A program made the translations under genes and the position numbers. Positions 48,403-60,662 of a stretch of 64,000 nt of DNA are shown in pieces. Source of the DNA: Carya illinoinensis (Eukaryota; Streptophyta; Magnoliopsida; Fagales; Juglandaceae); the NCBI RefSeq assembly GCF_018687715.1, contig NC_056762.1, positions 41,275,520 to 41,339,519 on the forward strand, written 5' to 3'. Within the stretch, counting starts at the first letter, position 1. Each line of letters opens with the position of its first letter. The notes beneath the pieces are model-generated. The model had not been told where the DNA came from, made no database searches, and saw only the letters and a list, made by a program, of their open reading frames with translations.

Positions 48403-48597
48403 TAGACCGATAATTTGTCAAACAGGACATGCTTAATTTAACAAGCAAAAAAAATACAGAGTACTACTTACGGAGCTTAATCGGTGGATAGATCGTTCCA
48501 CGAGAACAGAAACGGCAACAAAGATCGTCAACACGGTAGCAACAGACCACGTCGGAGTCAAGGCCAAAGACCGCATCTCTTGAGCATCTTCAGCCAT
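38765..48597 (-). CDS. MLO4: MLO-like seven-transmembrane protein, MLO4/MLO11 clade
   Basis: Fifteen exons in transcription order: 48597-48472, 47277-47220, 47113-46878, 46725-46609, 44597-44537, 44306-44212, 43267-43193, 42381-42296, 41661-41612, 41304-41264, 40958-40788, 40638-40603, 40266-40199, 40116-40056, 39157-38765; 1674 nt, 557 aa, all in phase. It begins [20 protein letters not shown] with membrane segment 1 at about 17-36. Family hallmarks include [49 protein letters not shown] and WQFGYDSC. The calmodulin-binding segment in the cytoplasmic tail is [18 protein letters not shown] (433-450). The tail motif [12 protein letters not shown] is typical of the MLO4/11/14 clade, which in Arabidopsis affects root touch and gravity responses, unlike the powdery-mildew clade; MLO proteins are calmodulin-binding and reported as calcium channels. 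Intron 3 appears to use a GC donor (AAG|GCACGT). Intron 4 holds a LINE. A 5' UTR intron is possible but unresolved. MLO11 or MLO14 is possible instead of MLO4. Confidence 0.93.
39455..39580 (-). mobile_element. LINE 3'-UTR fragment in MLO intron 14
   Basis: On the minus strand the sequence ends TTAATCTTACCTATCAAAA followed by an A/T-rich tail, like the LINE tails elsewhere. TATCAATTGTTA on one side and TATCATTGTTA on the other may be a degraded target duplication. Confidence 0.5.
44609..44693 (-). mobile_element. Vestigial LINE-tail insertion beside the MLO intron 4 acceptor
   Basis: GTTACACGTTATACAATAT (44609-44627) and GTTACATGTTATACAATAT (44675-44693) flank a 47-bp insert. Read on the minus strand, the insert carries AATAAAATC and ends TTACGTATAAAA plus further A. 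The near duplication lies only 11 bp from exon 5, so the insertion is in the branch-point and polypyrimidine zone. Confidence 0.75.
45132..46190 (-). mobile_element. 5'-truncated, frame-broken LINE in MLO intron 4
   Basis: The minus strand encodes [20 protein letters not shown], then [12 protein letters not shown] and [16 protein letters not shown]; after a frame change [17 protein letters not shown] and [16 protein letters not shown] (zf-RVT region) follow, with further breaks. The 3' end is near 45132 next to ATTTACTGATAATAATAAAA on the minus strand. CCACTGAAATGT (45120-45131) and CCAATGAAATGT (46191-46202) form a 12-bp target duplication with one mismatch, so both boundaries are defined. 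It lies in sense orientation to MLO. It is related to, but clearly diverged from, the LINE at 22360-23929. Confidence 0.88.
45258..45306 (+). mobile_element. Vestigial LINE-tail insertion nested in the LINE 3' UTR
   Basis: ATTAAAGTCTATTACAAT occurs at 45258-45275 and again at 45289-45306; TTACTTATCAAAA (13 bp) lies between. Confidence 0.85.
48362..48400. repeat. (TA)n microsatellite in MLO intron 1
   Basis: A run of AT dinucleotides about 75-110 bp downstream of the exon 1 donor. No role can be seen. Confidence 0.85.
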
Positions 48598-51500
48598 TCT
48601 GAACAATCCTACTATCAGCCCTTAAAAACTTTTTATCCCAAATACCCGTCAAGTACTCCCATCCTACACCGATCACGGCAGAATTTTCTCAAAATTATGA
48701 CCGAAAACTCTTGTGCTTTGATTTTAAACATAACCTGATAACCATATTACGAAATGCACAATCAGAGTCATTCCTCGATTCTCCGAAAACATAATAATAA
48801 TTCATAACGTGAATCACAGAAAGTTCTAATGTGGCAGTTCCACTCATCAAAATATAAATGTTTAAGCCGAAAAAATTAAAGGTATCTCTCAATACGATTT
48901 TGAAGCTAAATCACACCCACAAAATGGCAAGTGCGTTAAAAGATCCGCAAAAGAACCTGTCATCCTTCCAATCTTCGTTCCGGAACGAGATAGGGCTTCA
49001 ATAACCTCCCTAACCTGAAAGTATCACTACCATTAACTTCAGAGACTCAGTTTTTTTTTTTTTTAATAAAAGAAACATGAAATCTCTCTAGCCCCTTAAA
49101 CTGGAACAATGCCAGCTTCAAGTGTAAACCCCAAATGAACCCTGGTTCCTAGGGGAACTAGTTCTGATAATTGCCCAACTGCCTCTCTCTCTCTCGAAGT
49201 TGGCCTATTTCTTAAAAGCTTTCTCTGGAGTCTGGACTGGCTACGTTTTTCTGCAGCTTTTCTTTCTCCTTAAATGTGCAACTTTTTTCTCGAGAGTCCA
49301 GAAACCCTTCGTAATTCTTGCTCATCTTTAGGAAAAAACAGCACAAAAATTAGCTTTTGGAGCACCACATTCACCTCGGATCTACTTCGACGCTGACAAC
49401 AGATTTAGAACTCGATGCCCACACGAGAAAGAGACAGCTGTTTCTTTGTCAAATCCGATGAATTATTTGCATGAAACTTTCTCTTACTACTTACCCAGAT
49501 AATATAAAAGAAGTTTCCTCTCGGTCGTACACCGGAACACCCTGCTCGGTCAAAACTACAGATTAAGGAAACATGTTTCTATGACCTGAGAAACCAACGC
49601 AGGAGAGACCTCGAACCTTCACCAGGACAAAACAAATACAGCTATTTGTTTTAATCAAATGAAAATTCTGCTTCTCATTTTCCAGACCATACACCAATAT
49701 GGCAATATATATTAAACATGCACTAATATATATTTATTATTTTATTTAAATATATACATATTAATGTATAGACATATAGATTTAAATAGAATGAAAGAAA
49801 TAATAAATCACATTTTAATATATAGTGTAGAGATGATAAATAACAATTTTCTAATCAAATCCTCTCTCAGTTTTAATTAAGTTTTTATTTACATTAAAAT
49901 ATTCTAGAAGAAAAAACTAGATACATAAAATAAATTTTTAAATATTTATTAAACAAATATTTACAAATATCAATATTACATAAATGAATGTCATTCACAC
50001 TTGCAGGGCATGCACATGCATGCGAATCTGCATCAAATATTATTTACTTCAAATTTATTTATACCATGAGCTTTTTGTTTTTACAACAGATTAATGTTCA
50101 AGAGTAAATAAAACGCCATTTTAATTTGGAAAAAATGATAGTAAATCATTATACCCCATTCTTACTTCCTAGCTGCAAGTTGATTGTCCACCACACTCTG
50201 CATTATTGTGCTTCTGATGGCTCTCTCCCGTCATGGCGGAATCCTTGACCAGATCAGTTAGAGATGGATACTAAGCTTTGATAAGGACAACTGAAATTGG
50301 GTTCCACCCACATGGAACCCTTTATTTTGGCTTGAATCTACAGGACAACTTGAACTCTTCTTGACAATGCACACTCAACAACTAGAGGCGATGATAATGC
50401 ACAGTTGCACACCCAGCTTCTTATATAGTTCTTTGGCTTGAGCTAGCCTATGGTTTTTTGTTTTGATAGGTAGGCCATTAATGGAGCTATGCCTTCATCA
50501 ATCTAATAGCTTTTACAGATAATTATACTAAAAATTATTACCTATTTTCTCATCAATCGATCGATCTAAATGCAGTTTGGAATGGCCGGCCATCGATCCT
50601 ATTCAAAATTTGACCCAGCTTTTATGTCCTCGTGAATAGTGAGGTCGTGAATTAATTTTCTACCGGCCATCCATCCTAAAATGTACGAAACTCTTTTAAG
50701 ATTCTGGACCGGTAACTCAACATTAACGAATGAACAAATTATAAAGTTAAAAAATTTAATTATAAGTGATTTTACATATTAACACATGTATTTATTCAGT
50801 GTAATTAGTCATAAAATAAAATTTATTAAAAATAATATTAATTTAAATTTTAAATATAAAAATATTAATATTAATACGTAAATTAATATATAGATTCTCT
50901 TGTTTATAATAAAACTGTTATACAACTATCCAGTGACATAATCGAGACTCGAGTGTTAGGCTATAGGCATTACTGCTACACTATTTTGGACGTTGACATG
51001 TCGCGGTTTCACTTGTTTTACTTTTAGGTGTGGTTTTGAAAGAGACATGGACATATCATCTAGGTCTGGAAATTTTGTAGCCTCTCGGGGACCAGCCAGA
51101 GGGACTAGTACTTGCAATATTCCAACTGTAGATCCTGATTTTCCTGGCCTAACATGTGCCGACATCCTGACTTTCATGCGATCGATCAATGTCACGTGGC
51201 TATGTTAGGAGTTTTTTTTTTTTTTTTACGCTTTCGATATACAATGTCATATAACATAAATATCCCAAGTATCAAACTAAACCTTATATTATGAAGCTTC
51301 CACCTTCCCTACCCACTTTTTTCTGACATTTCCCAATTTGAATGGTAGTGCATCGAAATGTCTAAACCTGAAAAACCACAACCTTAGAGACTTAAAAAGT
51401 AAATACGAGTATGATGCAGACGAAAACAAAAACAGGTTGGATGTATGACAGCTGCCAGCTCGCGACGCAAATTCAAAAGTTGGTCCAATTGGTCGCATGC

Positions 51501-52640
51501 ATGACAGCTGATCAACCGATAGCATATTACTGTAAGAGGAAAACGGTAGCATATGGACAGCAACATTTGAGTAGACAATAGAGTATGATAAATGATTTGT
51601 AGAGTCTTAATAGACAAGTTTCACACGATTCTTTTGTAAAAAGGAAGATCTCATGTTGAAAAAGTGTCAAAAAAATATATACCCTTTTAGTGAAATTCAT
51701 TTTTAACAAAAAATTTGAACGAAGTTTATCTATTTAAAATTTATACCTAACGTTATTTATAAAGTATAAATGTATTGATTGATATCATTCTTATTTAAAA
51801 AAATTTATTTATCATCTACGCATTATACATAATTTTTTTTAATTTTTTTACCAAATGCGTGATGTATGAATAACGAGTAGAAAAAATTATTTAATTAAAA
51901 AATAATAAATAAATAAATAATTATATATAGTGTTTGATATATAGATAATAAGTAAAAAGTTGTTCTTTATTTATTTATTCATTTTTGCTTTGATCGTAAC
52001 ACTATCAAAGATGGGGACGGCCGTGCTTTAAGGACGACTCCGCCAAAGTGGACAAACCCTCAATGTATATACATTTTTTTTTTTAATTCCGGATTCTTTT
52101 AAGAATAAGATTTTGTTGGGAATATTTTCTTATTTAACCAAACTCACAAATTGCAAAAAGGTGAAAAAAAAAAAAAAACATTGATCAAAAGGTTGTAAAT
52201 TATTAATCTGTTATTACGCTAACATTTTCTTCAAGACTAAACCGTTTAGGCCTTTTGCTTGGTTACAGGCGCACGTTACCGGGCCCAAAAAACTCTTTCC
52301 ACTCAATGCATCTTCTCATAAACCTTATGTAGCCCACGTATAGTTACAGGCCCACGTGACAGCCCAATGCATATTTTAATAAAGAATAATATTATATATA
52401 ATCGTAGACTGTATAAATATTATTTAATTATTTTTAAAAAAAGTGAAATTTATTATTAAAAAATCATTATTTTTTTCAATTAGATACTATATCTACTCAT
52501 TTTTTAAAAAACAAAAAAAGTTGTCGATGCTTGCACATAACTACAAATATAATTTTTCTATAAATAAAACAATGTGATGTGGTGTGTGGCTTGAGTCCTT
52601 TATTCTATTTTTGTTTGGTTACTGTTTGTTGAGAGAGGCG
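48598..52640. other. Upstream region of MLO and intergenic DNA, no supported gene
   Basis: 48598-49500 is of moderate base composition and should hold the MLO promoter and leader, possibly with a leader intron. Beyond 49690 the DNA is AT-rich. Short open frames at 50956-51208 (both strands) and 51289-51709 resemble no family I know. TTTTGATAGGTAG near 50460 looks like another LINE-tail scrap. Confidence 0.5.
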
Positions 52641-53690
52641 CTTCAGGCTGGATGGGTGCCGAAAAAACTTTTACACCAGCTAATAGACAAGTGCCACTTA
52701 GACAGTTAAAAAAGATTAGAAATGAACCCACATCCATCCGATTGTCTCCGTCTCCTTCTTCCATTGCATCTCTCTCTCCTATATGCACCATTTTTCTCAA
52801 AAACACTATCCCCCCCCCCCCCCCCCCCCCCGCGGGTGATCTGGCCTCAATGCCGAGAAGTCCAAAAAAAATTGCCGTCTGTCCCTGCTTTGCACTCGAT
52901 GCCGACGAGCCCAAAAAACCATCGTCACCATCCCTACATTTCATCCAAGTAATGGGGAATTGGTTGATAAGCACTCGAATGTGAATTTGAACCAGGAAAA
53001 TGCCTAGAGGGGAAAAATGGTAGAAGAAAGTTTGAATGCAATTTCCAATCAATGTTTAAAGACAATAATTTTTATGTTAAGACGCCGTGGACCACGGAAG
53101 GCAGTTGGCTCCTGGTCCATTTAGACATGACTGAATGCACATGAAGGTCCAGTTAAGCAAGTTTATGAAAATGTTTTTCAAAAATATTTGTAACGTAAAA
53201 ACTATTGTATTTGTATGTTACGATAACAAAATTTAGTCCAATTAACTTGTTATTGAGACTTCTTACTTGACTATATCTAGAATCCAAGGTTTACAAATTG
53301 TACGTATGATTATGTAGGTGTTGATGTTATGAGTGGAGCAATTTTATTCATTCAAGAGGATTTGAAGATAACAGAGGTACAAGAATAAGTCATTGTTGGA
53401 ATCTTAAGCATAATGTCGTTGTTGGGTAGTTTGTCGGCGTCGAGTGTAGGGTAGGGACGGAATGCGATTTTTTTTTTTGGCTTCTCAGCGTTGAGGCCAG
53501 ATCGGGGAGAGGGAGAGAGAGAGATACGGCTTTCAAAAAAAATTGTGCAATGGGAAAGGGAGATGCATTTGAAGAAGAAGAGGGAGACAATCGGATGTAT
53601 GCAGACTCATTTCTAATCTTTTTGGATTGTCTACGTGACACTTATCTATTGTTGGTGTGAAAGTATTTTTTGCACCCATCCGGCTTCAAG
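52641..53690. repeat. Large inverted repeat (two arms of about 260 bp around a 526-bp spacer)
   Basis: Arm 1 (52641-52906) and the reverse complement of arm 2 (53433-53690) align along their length: both start CTTSARGCYGGATGGGTGC and share AAGATTAGAAATGA, CATCCGATTGTCTCC, GATCTGGCCTCAA and CTCGAYGCCGAC. Arm 1 carries a run of about 22 C (52810-52831). Either a foldback-type transposon or two copies of one short element in opposite directions. The long open frame on the minus strand at 52600-53052 is a by-product. Confidence 0.8.
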
Positions 53691-54328
53691 GTTATTCCTT
53701 TTGTTGATTGTAAGTTGTGATAAGTTCCCACGTGTGTTTATTATCATTATAAATTGTTTATTTTTATAATTTTTTAATATATATAAGTAATAAAAAAATA
53801 TGAATAATTACTCGTCTTATTTATTCTTTCAAACTATGAGAATATATCTCATAGAATAATGGATAAGCATCGTTATATTGATGAATACGCTTTCAACTAT
53901 GACGCCAAGGTAGAGAAAAAAGTTGTTTTTTAATAGAAAAATAGGTAGAAATAAGTTAAATAACCGAATACATGTCCAAGAAAAAAAAATTAAATAGGCT
54001 ACAAGAAATTATGTGATTTTTTTTTCCCTCAAAAAGCCACAGGTAGTAGATGCTGTAGATTTAACCGTAGACAAACCGAAACTAGGCATAATAAAATTAT
54101 TTAATTTTATTATTATAATATATATTTTTTAATTTTATTATTATAATATATATATTTAAAAAATATATTTTTAATTTCGTTACATTTTATTCAGCTCGTT
54201 ATCGATAACGGCACCTAGGACTACCGAAATTTTGAGCTTTCCTTGCAAAAAGTATATTGTAGGAATAAATATCCTACAAGGTACAAACCTTTCTCTTTAT
54301 CCTTTTGAGCTTTGAAGGGCCGACAGCA
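53691..54328. other. Upstream region of the trigger factor gene
   Basis: AT-rich to about 54180, then CGTTATCGATAACG (54199-54212), a perfect palindrome, and an 8-bp stem with 7-nt loop (TTGTAGGA ... TCCTACAA, 54257-54279) about 50 bp before the start codon. No gene seen. Confidence 0.5.
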
Positions 54329-54794
54329 ATGGATCTCTGGGTCAGTAGCTCTACAAGGTTCATGAACGAGAACCCATCTCAACCCTCTCACACCTTTCTC
54401 CGCGCGACCTCTGCCCATTCTCTCAGAAACCCAGTTTTCCAATTCAAGCACAAGCACAGACCCTTCAGCTCCCTCAAGCTTCCCTCTCCTTCCCGCCAAA
54501 TCCACCTCCTTCAACCTCATCCATTTCCCCGAAATCCCGGTCACTTCGCCATTTCAGCGTCTCCTTCGTCTTCTTCTTCCTCTTCGGTTGCTCTTGGCAA
54601 TGAAAAAGATCGGCTTCCGGCCGATATCGAGGTCAAAGAGACCGAAGAACCCAATTGTAGAGTGAGTCTTTAGTCACTTAATTGTCTGCCATGTATTCCC
54701 ACATAATCATTCGTGGTATTTATTTATATAATTATTGCCGCTTTGGCCATTTGCTTTCTTTACACAATTGGGTCTTTATAATTTTTCTTTTATC

Positions 54795-54840
<46 letters not shown>

Positions 54841-57800
54841 TGGGTTTCTAGCTGAATTTGAATGGGTCTTTTTTCGAGCACTTCCGAGTATAGTATGGTT
54901 CCTCAATTGGACTGGGTCTTCATTTTTCGCACAATTGTTGATCTTAGTGCATTGTTCTTTGTTTACAACTTTCAAGTTCTGTTTTATATGTTTTTTCGTA
55001 AATGTGTAACAAATTTTCCTTTTTTGCAATTTAATAGGCAATGGGTACGAATGAAATCCCTAATCCTTTGTGTCTCTCTCTGTGCAGGTTAGGTTGAGCG
55101 TAGGAGTTCCACAAGCTGTATGCGAGGATTGCTACAAGAGGGTCATAAATGAGTTCATGAAGCAAGCGAAGGTGCTTTTGGGAGGAAACATATTTAGCTT
55201 GTGCAAAAGGAAAGTAATTTGATGTTTAATAGTTTTTTTTCACGTGCTTAGGTCCCCGGATTTCGTCCTGGAAAGAATGTTCCCGAAAGTATTCTTTTAA
55301 GTCATGTTGGAAAGAAGAATGTGCAAAAGGCTACTGTTGAATCTATTTTGAAGAGGACACTTCCACATGCCATGGCCTCGGTAGGTTGAAAGTAAAATTC
55401 AGTTACTTTTTCCCCCTTTCGTTTTAGGTTTGTTGGTATTTAAAATTATAGAACAACTTTCTAGGTTGCTATTATTTTACACATAACCTTTAAAGTGTCT
55501 TTGGGTTCACTTCAATTCATTACATTTACATCCATATATACACTTGAGTTGATCCTGTTTAAAGTCTGGTGTGCGTGTGCAGCACATTGTTTTATTCTAC
55601 ATTTCCCACACCGATAGGAAACCATTCATTGCTTGCAAAATCCCATAAAAGTTGCATGAGCTGTTAAAAACAGAAATCTATACTGGCTGTGAAGTACCTT
55701 TCCAGTAAGAATTTGAGGGTATGAACAATTTAGTAGTTTGGTGATCATATTTTAAAGAAGTTGTAGTTTGGAGCAAAGTGTGATTTTTCTTAAGCATTTT
55801 AACTGAGAGTTCTTAATCTATGGCTCAGTTCTTTTAGGAAGAGTTTAGAACTTTTCACTGTTAATTTCAGAACTAGTGTTGATTTTTGAAATTCTTTAAG
55901 CAAAAGATGCAATCTTAATCCTTTTCTCTTAGCCATATCACTTTTTCTCTTGAAGTGCTTTTGTTCTACAGGTGACAGGAAAGGCCTTGAGAGACTCAGT
56001 CCGCATTGTAACCAAATTTTCTGACATGGAGCAGACCTATTCTTCTCTGAACACTCTCAGGTTCTTCGTGTATACATCTTATAAGCTACATTTCACTTGC
56101 GTGTTCTTACTATCTTCTTTAATTTTATACCATACTTGTGCTCCAGATATGATGTCATTGTCGACGTGGCACCTCAAGTTAAATGGAATCCTGAGAATGG
56201 ATACAAGAACTTAAAGGTTGTTGTTGAAATAGACAGTGACATAGATGCTCAGAGAGCTTCTGAGCTAGAACTGAGACGTCGTCACAAATCCCTTGGTTTG
56301 CTGAGAATTGTAACAGATAGAGGACTGCAGGTAAGTCAAGTTACTTTGGGCTTATAAACATTTAACTTGCTGCTCCCATTTAACTTATTTTTTATAATTT
56401 TTAAGAAAATTAATATTTTGAATAAAATATTCATGGTGTATTTGTTTAAAGGAAATTAAACACTCCCCAATCCTGTCAAACAGTTTGGGAAAAGTTTATC
56501 CCACAAACTGTTCAACTATCCTACTATAGCATTGCAGTAGTCATAGATTGCAGCCCTGAATGCCATAGAAAGAAATCTAGTGAGCAACTATTATATTTTT
56601 TTGAAAATAATTATTTTTGCTTTTGTATATATTCATTTGATTTTGGTGAATTATAAAAACTTGAACCTTCCACAGATTGGTGATGTTGCTGTTCTTGACA
56701 TATCAGCAACAACAATTGATCAAGATGAGTTGAATGTTGTAGAGCTTCCATCTGCAGAGAGTAAAGGTCTGCCAGTATGCACTGAAGATGTAATACCCTC
56801 GTGTCAGTTTTCCATTTGTAATACATGCATTTCATCACCCAACTCCATGTTCTACCTGCAGGTTTTCATTTTGATACAGAAGATGGTGATAAAGTGATTC
56901 CCGGGTTCATCGATTCAATTATAGGAATTCGACCAGGTGAAACGAAGTCCTTTCCTCTTGTATTTCCCGAATCATGGAAACAAGAGAATCTCCGTGGTGT
57001 TCATGCTCAATTTACTGTGAGTGCCTTCATTAGAGTCCAATTACAAGATAAAGGATAAACATATACAGGAAACTCCATTGCCTTTTTCTGGTTCTTTTCA
57101 GCCTTTTCATTCTGTCAAACAAGGTTAAATTGTTTTCTATGGTAATCAATATGCCCATAGTACTGAGCTCAGCTCAGAAATTTTTTGTACTGATTATGTA
57201 CTCTTTTATAGGTTGAATGTAAAGAACTATTTTACAGAGACTTACCTGAACTGGATGACTCCCTTGCTGTCAGGCTTCTTCCTGGGTGCACCACTCTGAA
57301 GCAGGTAACCCTTGTGCACTCTCAGATACGGAAAAAAAGTAAGTATCCTGTCCAACTAGATCTCAAATGAAATTTTTTGTGCTGTATAAATCTGCAGGTT
57401 AAGGAATTATTGTTACAGAGATATCTAGAAGTGGAGGAAACGGCTAGAGAACAAGCAACAGATAATGCAATTCTAGATCAGCTTCAAAAGGTTCATTGGT
57501 AGCATGAGCAAAATTCAATTCATTTCTTGTGGCTTCTGATTGATGCTTCCCGTTCTGTACGTTGACTGCACATGGCCTAACTCTTTTTTCTATTTACTAA
57601 CTGAGAAATTTTTTTAATAAAAAAAATCCTGATATATTGAAACACTTGGCATCACATGAAATGACCAACTGTTTTAATAAATCTGCAGAGTCCAGGCATG
57701 AATATGTCAACATTTAGGAATGAAAGTCATCATGAAAGAGGCTTGATGTACCATTGAACTTTCCTTGGGTATTTTGATCCTCTCTTTTGGCAGGATCTAT

Positions 57801-59079
57801 ATTTTGATGGGACCTATGTAGCTGTCCAGTGGATAACAAGAATTAAATGATTATCAATTTCATCCTGTCAGAAGAATTGTGATAAACCAGCCAAGAAAAT
57901 TCTATGGAAACTATATAGTTAGCTTCACGTGTATAATTATATGGAAACTATGAACCCTAATTGAAAAACGTCCTCCCTTTTTATCCTAGTAATTTCACAT
58001 GTATTCCTGCATTTTTATTTTCAGATGGTAGAGGTTGAAATTCCTCAATCTTTGTTTGAGGAACAAGGTAGGCAATTTTATGGAGCCAAGCTTCTAGAGA
58101 TACAGGTCAGTACTTGGAAAAATATGTATTATATCATGGTACCCAATTTTAAATCATTCTAAAATTATGCTTACGCGCATGTTTGTTTGGCTTTCAATTG
58201 CCTCCCATTTTCTCAGTTGTATGTATATCAATTCTAATTTCAATATTGTGGTGGCACAGGCAAATGTGAAACTAAATGAACAACAATTGGCTTCTCTATC
58301 AAGTCCAAAGGCAGTTGATGAGTATCTGGAAAGCCAGAAGGAAAATATATTGAACGTAATAAAACAAAATCTGGCAGTTGGAGATATATATAAACGTGAA
58401 AATTTGCAGGTATTTATATATATTGAATGCTAATTTATCTAGTCAATTTTGTGGATTTATTTTGTCCTGCTCATGAATGGATTTATATGCTTCCTTTTAC
58501 GATGATATGAATATCTGGTTTTGCTGGTTGCAGTTTTCAACGGACGATCTTGTGAAGGAGGTTGAGAATTCCATAGCTGAATTTAAACGTCAAAAACAAG
58601 AATATGATGAGGAGAGGGTGAGGGAACAGGTTTGTACACCATCCTATCAAAGAAGTGGAGTGCTATCACTTATTCCTTTTTTTCTTTTTTGTTATTTTTA
58701 AGCCTTCACAAGGGCCTGTGTAGGGATTCCAGGACAGGTAAAAGGGTGTTCATGAAACAGTTAGTTGAACTAGTATACCATAGTAACCAACAAGAGACTG
58801 GAGGCACTTCCAGTCGCATATTATTGATAAACCAAACAATGGTTTGATGTTCTCAAATTGCTGTGACTTGACCTTCATTTTCTGTCTTTTCTGGAATCAA
58901 TATAACCTTTAACAGAAATTACTCTTCCCCTAGCATCTCTCTTGGTAGGATAACTTAAAGACTATTGACAATTACCTAATTTCCCCGCTAAAATTTTGCA
59001 GGTACAGGAGATACTGGAAGGAGCGAAGGTACTTGAATGGTTGAGAGAACATGCTGAGATTCAGTACATAAACAGATGA
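54329..59079 (+). CDS. TIG1: Chloroplast trigger factor-type chaperone
   Basis: Thirteen exons: 54329-54661, 55088-55171, 55252-55380, 55972-56060, 56147-56330, 56676-56766, 56862-57016, 57212-57304, 57398-57490, 58025-58105, 58260-58409, 58534-58629, 59002-59079; 1656 nt, 551 aa, all in phase. I chose ATG 54329 (MDLWVSSSTRF), the first in frame. The first ~80 residues are Ser/Pro/Arg-rich with few acidic residues, as in a transit peptide. The ribosome-binding N domain follows (VRLSVGVPQAVCEDCYKR from 112), with the signature GFRPGK at 142-147. An FKBP-like PPIase domain covers about 274-361 (IGDVAVLDISA, DGDKVIPGFIDSIIGIRPGE), then the helical chaperone domain to the end. Known role: binds nascent chains at plastid ribosomes. 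Length is close to that of the Arabidopsis protein. Confidence 0.96.
54797..54836 (+). repeat. (CT)n microsatellite in trigger factor intron 1
   Basis: A 40-nt CT run. A matching (GA)n run begins right at the stop codon of the same gene (59078-59104), so the transcript contains CU and GA runs about 4.2 kb apart. Confidence 0.88.
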
Positions 59080-59201
59080 GAGAGAGAGAGAGAGAGAGAG
59101 AGAGTCACTGCCGCTATTCAAAATTTTTGTTTCTTATTATATGACGTTCCTCATAGTTAAATACGATCCAAGATCGCTAGAAAGTTTGCCTAGAATATTG
59201 G

Positions 59202-59207
59202 AATAAA
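59202..59207 (+). terminator. Poly(A) signal of the trigger factor gene
   Basis: AATAAA in TTGGAATAAACAAAAACC, 123 bp after the stop codon. Confidence 0.55.
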
Positions 59208-60202
59208 CAAAAACCCGAGTATTTCATGTTCACCAGCCTGAGGACGATCAAAGCTTTTGAAAGTATGGCATGCTTCTCATGTGATGGGACTAGTTTTTAG
59301 TTAGGCGAGAGGCAATCAGCAGATCCAGTAGCAAGGCTCGATACTGCTCTCAATTCCAGTCTCGGTGATGAGAGCAGCGCAACTCTCCCAATTTTTGCGG
59401 GTCTTTCAGACACTCCAATCATATGATACGCCAAATTAGTTAATTGAATCCCTTATGCTCGATGCCCGGAAAATAAGAGAACTTGCAATTTGATACATGG
59501 GTAATTCAGAACATATCCCATACGGCAAAAACCCTCTTAAAGTATAGACAATGGACAGACAGAACTGCCCAGACTCAAGAAGATGGCTCTTGCTCTCGGG
59601 TACCAAAACCTATGACTCACTACCAGGAAGCTGGTCGGGAATTGTGTCCTCAGTTACTCAAAGCAGCTCCGGTATATTACCCTCGGGGATGGAGGCTGGA
59701 GCTGACATCACTCTCGGTAGGTGGAAGCCCTGCATCTGTGTCGCCCTTCAACTCATTCTCACCGAAGAGATCCTTTTGAATAGGGACTGATTTTTGCTGC
59801 TGGATTTTTTTAGAAAGTAATTTGCTTACTAGAATTAAAACGGCATTAATAGGCAGTTGCATTATTTTTGGAGAAAAGAAAGAAACTATAATGGATTATC
59901 TATCCAAGGTCAGGAGAAGTCTTGGTTGAGAGTTGATGGTTATCAAGTGATCACTATCTCGAAACATTATTTTGGAGAAAAAAACGCGTCACCAAAGGTC
60001 AAGCAAAGTAATGGCTTATGGGTTGTCTTCCAAGCCACCTTTGTCTCCAACGTCTTCAAAGCCAAATTTCCAAATTCAATTACCATTGCGAGTTTTGATC
60101 ATGAACTATCAACAGTCACATTCCCCACCTTCGAGCAATTGGTCCCGTCTATGCAATTCGAATCTAATGAGTAGAAAAAATAATATTAAGGGTCGAGATT
60201 TA
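59208..60202. other. Intergenic with a possible decayed exon on the minus strand
   Basis: The minus strand reads IQKDLFGENELKGDTDAG and PPTESDVSSSLHPRG (down to 59677), then in another frame EDTIPDQLPGSES and ESKSHLLESGQFCLSIV. The acidic/serine-rich composition is protein-like but stops interrupt it and I recognise no family. The plus frame 59857-60174 is equally unrecognised. I treat the region as non-genic. Confidence 0.4.
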
Positions 60203-60418
60203 GGCCTTGTTTGTTTAGCCTAAACCAAAAATCTCATCTCATCTCATCTCAACTCATCATTACACATTTTTCAAATCCCAATACAAAATATAATAAACAA
60301 TCTAACTTTTTCAAATCCCAATACAAAATTAATATTCAAAAATTATATTATAACAATATTTTATTTATTACTATTTAAAACATCTCATCTCATCTCATCT
60401 GTGTAACCAAACGGGGCC
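60203..60418. mobile_element. 216-bp MITE upstream of the LRR gene (PIF/Harbinger-like)
   Basis: Terminal inverted repeats GGCCTTGTTTGTTTA and, on the other strand, GGCCCCGTTTGGTTA (12 of 15 matching) with TTA on both sides (60200-60202 and 60419-60421). The inner ends carry CATCTCATCTCATCTC in opposite directions. No open frame. Insertion about 380 bp upstream of the LRR start codon. Confidence 0.88.
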
Positions 60419-60662
60419 TTAATGTTCTATTTTTATTTGCCTGTACTTTGCTGAGTTTCTAGATATAAAAAAATTATTGGAAAACTTTTAAAATTTAATT
60501 TAAAAAATAAATTTTTAATTTTATCAGTCATTATGACAATGTGACATGTGTAGTATAATGACGTGGATTGTGAGTCGGGAATTGAAGATGGACTGGACCG
60601 TGGGTGGTTTTGGGTCGGGTTTGATGTCTGCCCGGCTCCGGGGCCCAATAATGAGAAGAAAA

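Noticed and set aside
52600..53052. 150-codon minus-strand frame with a Gly run
   Set aside because: Comes from an inverted-repeat arm and its C22 run; the second arm has the same text with stops.
59857..60174. 105-codon plus-strand frame upstream of the LRR gene
   Set aside because: No recognised domain, no splice structure and no poly(A) context.
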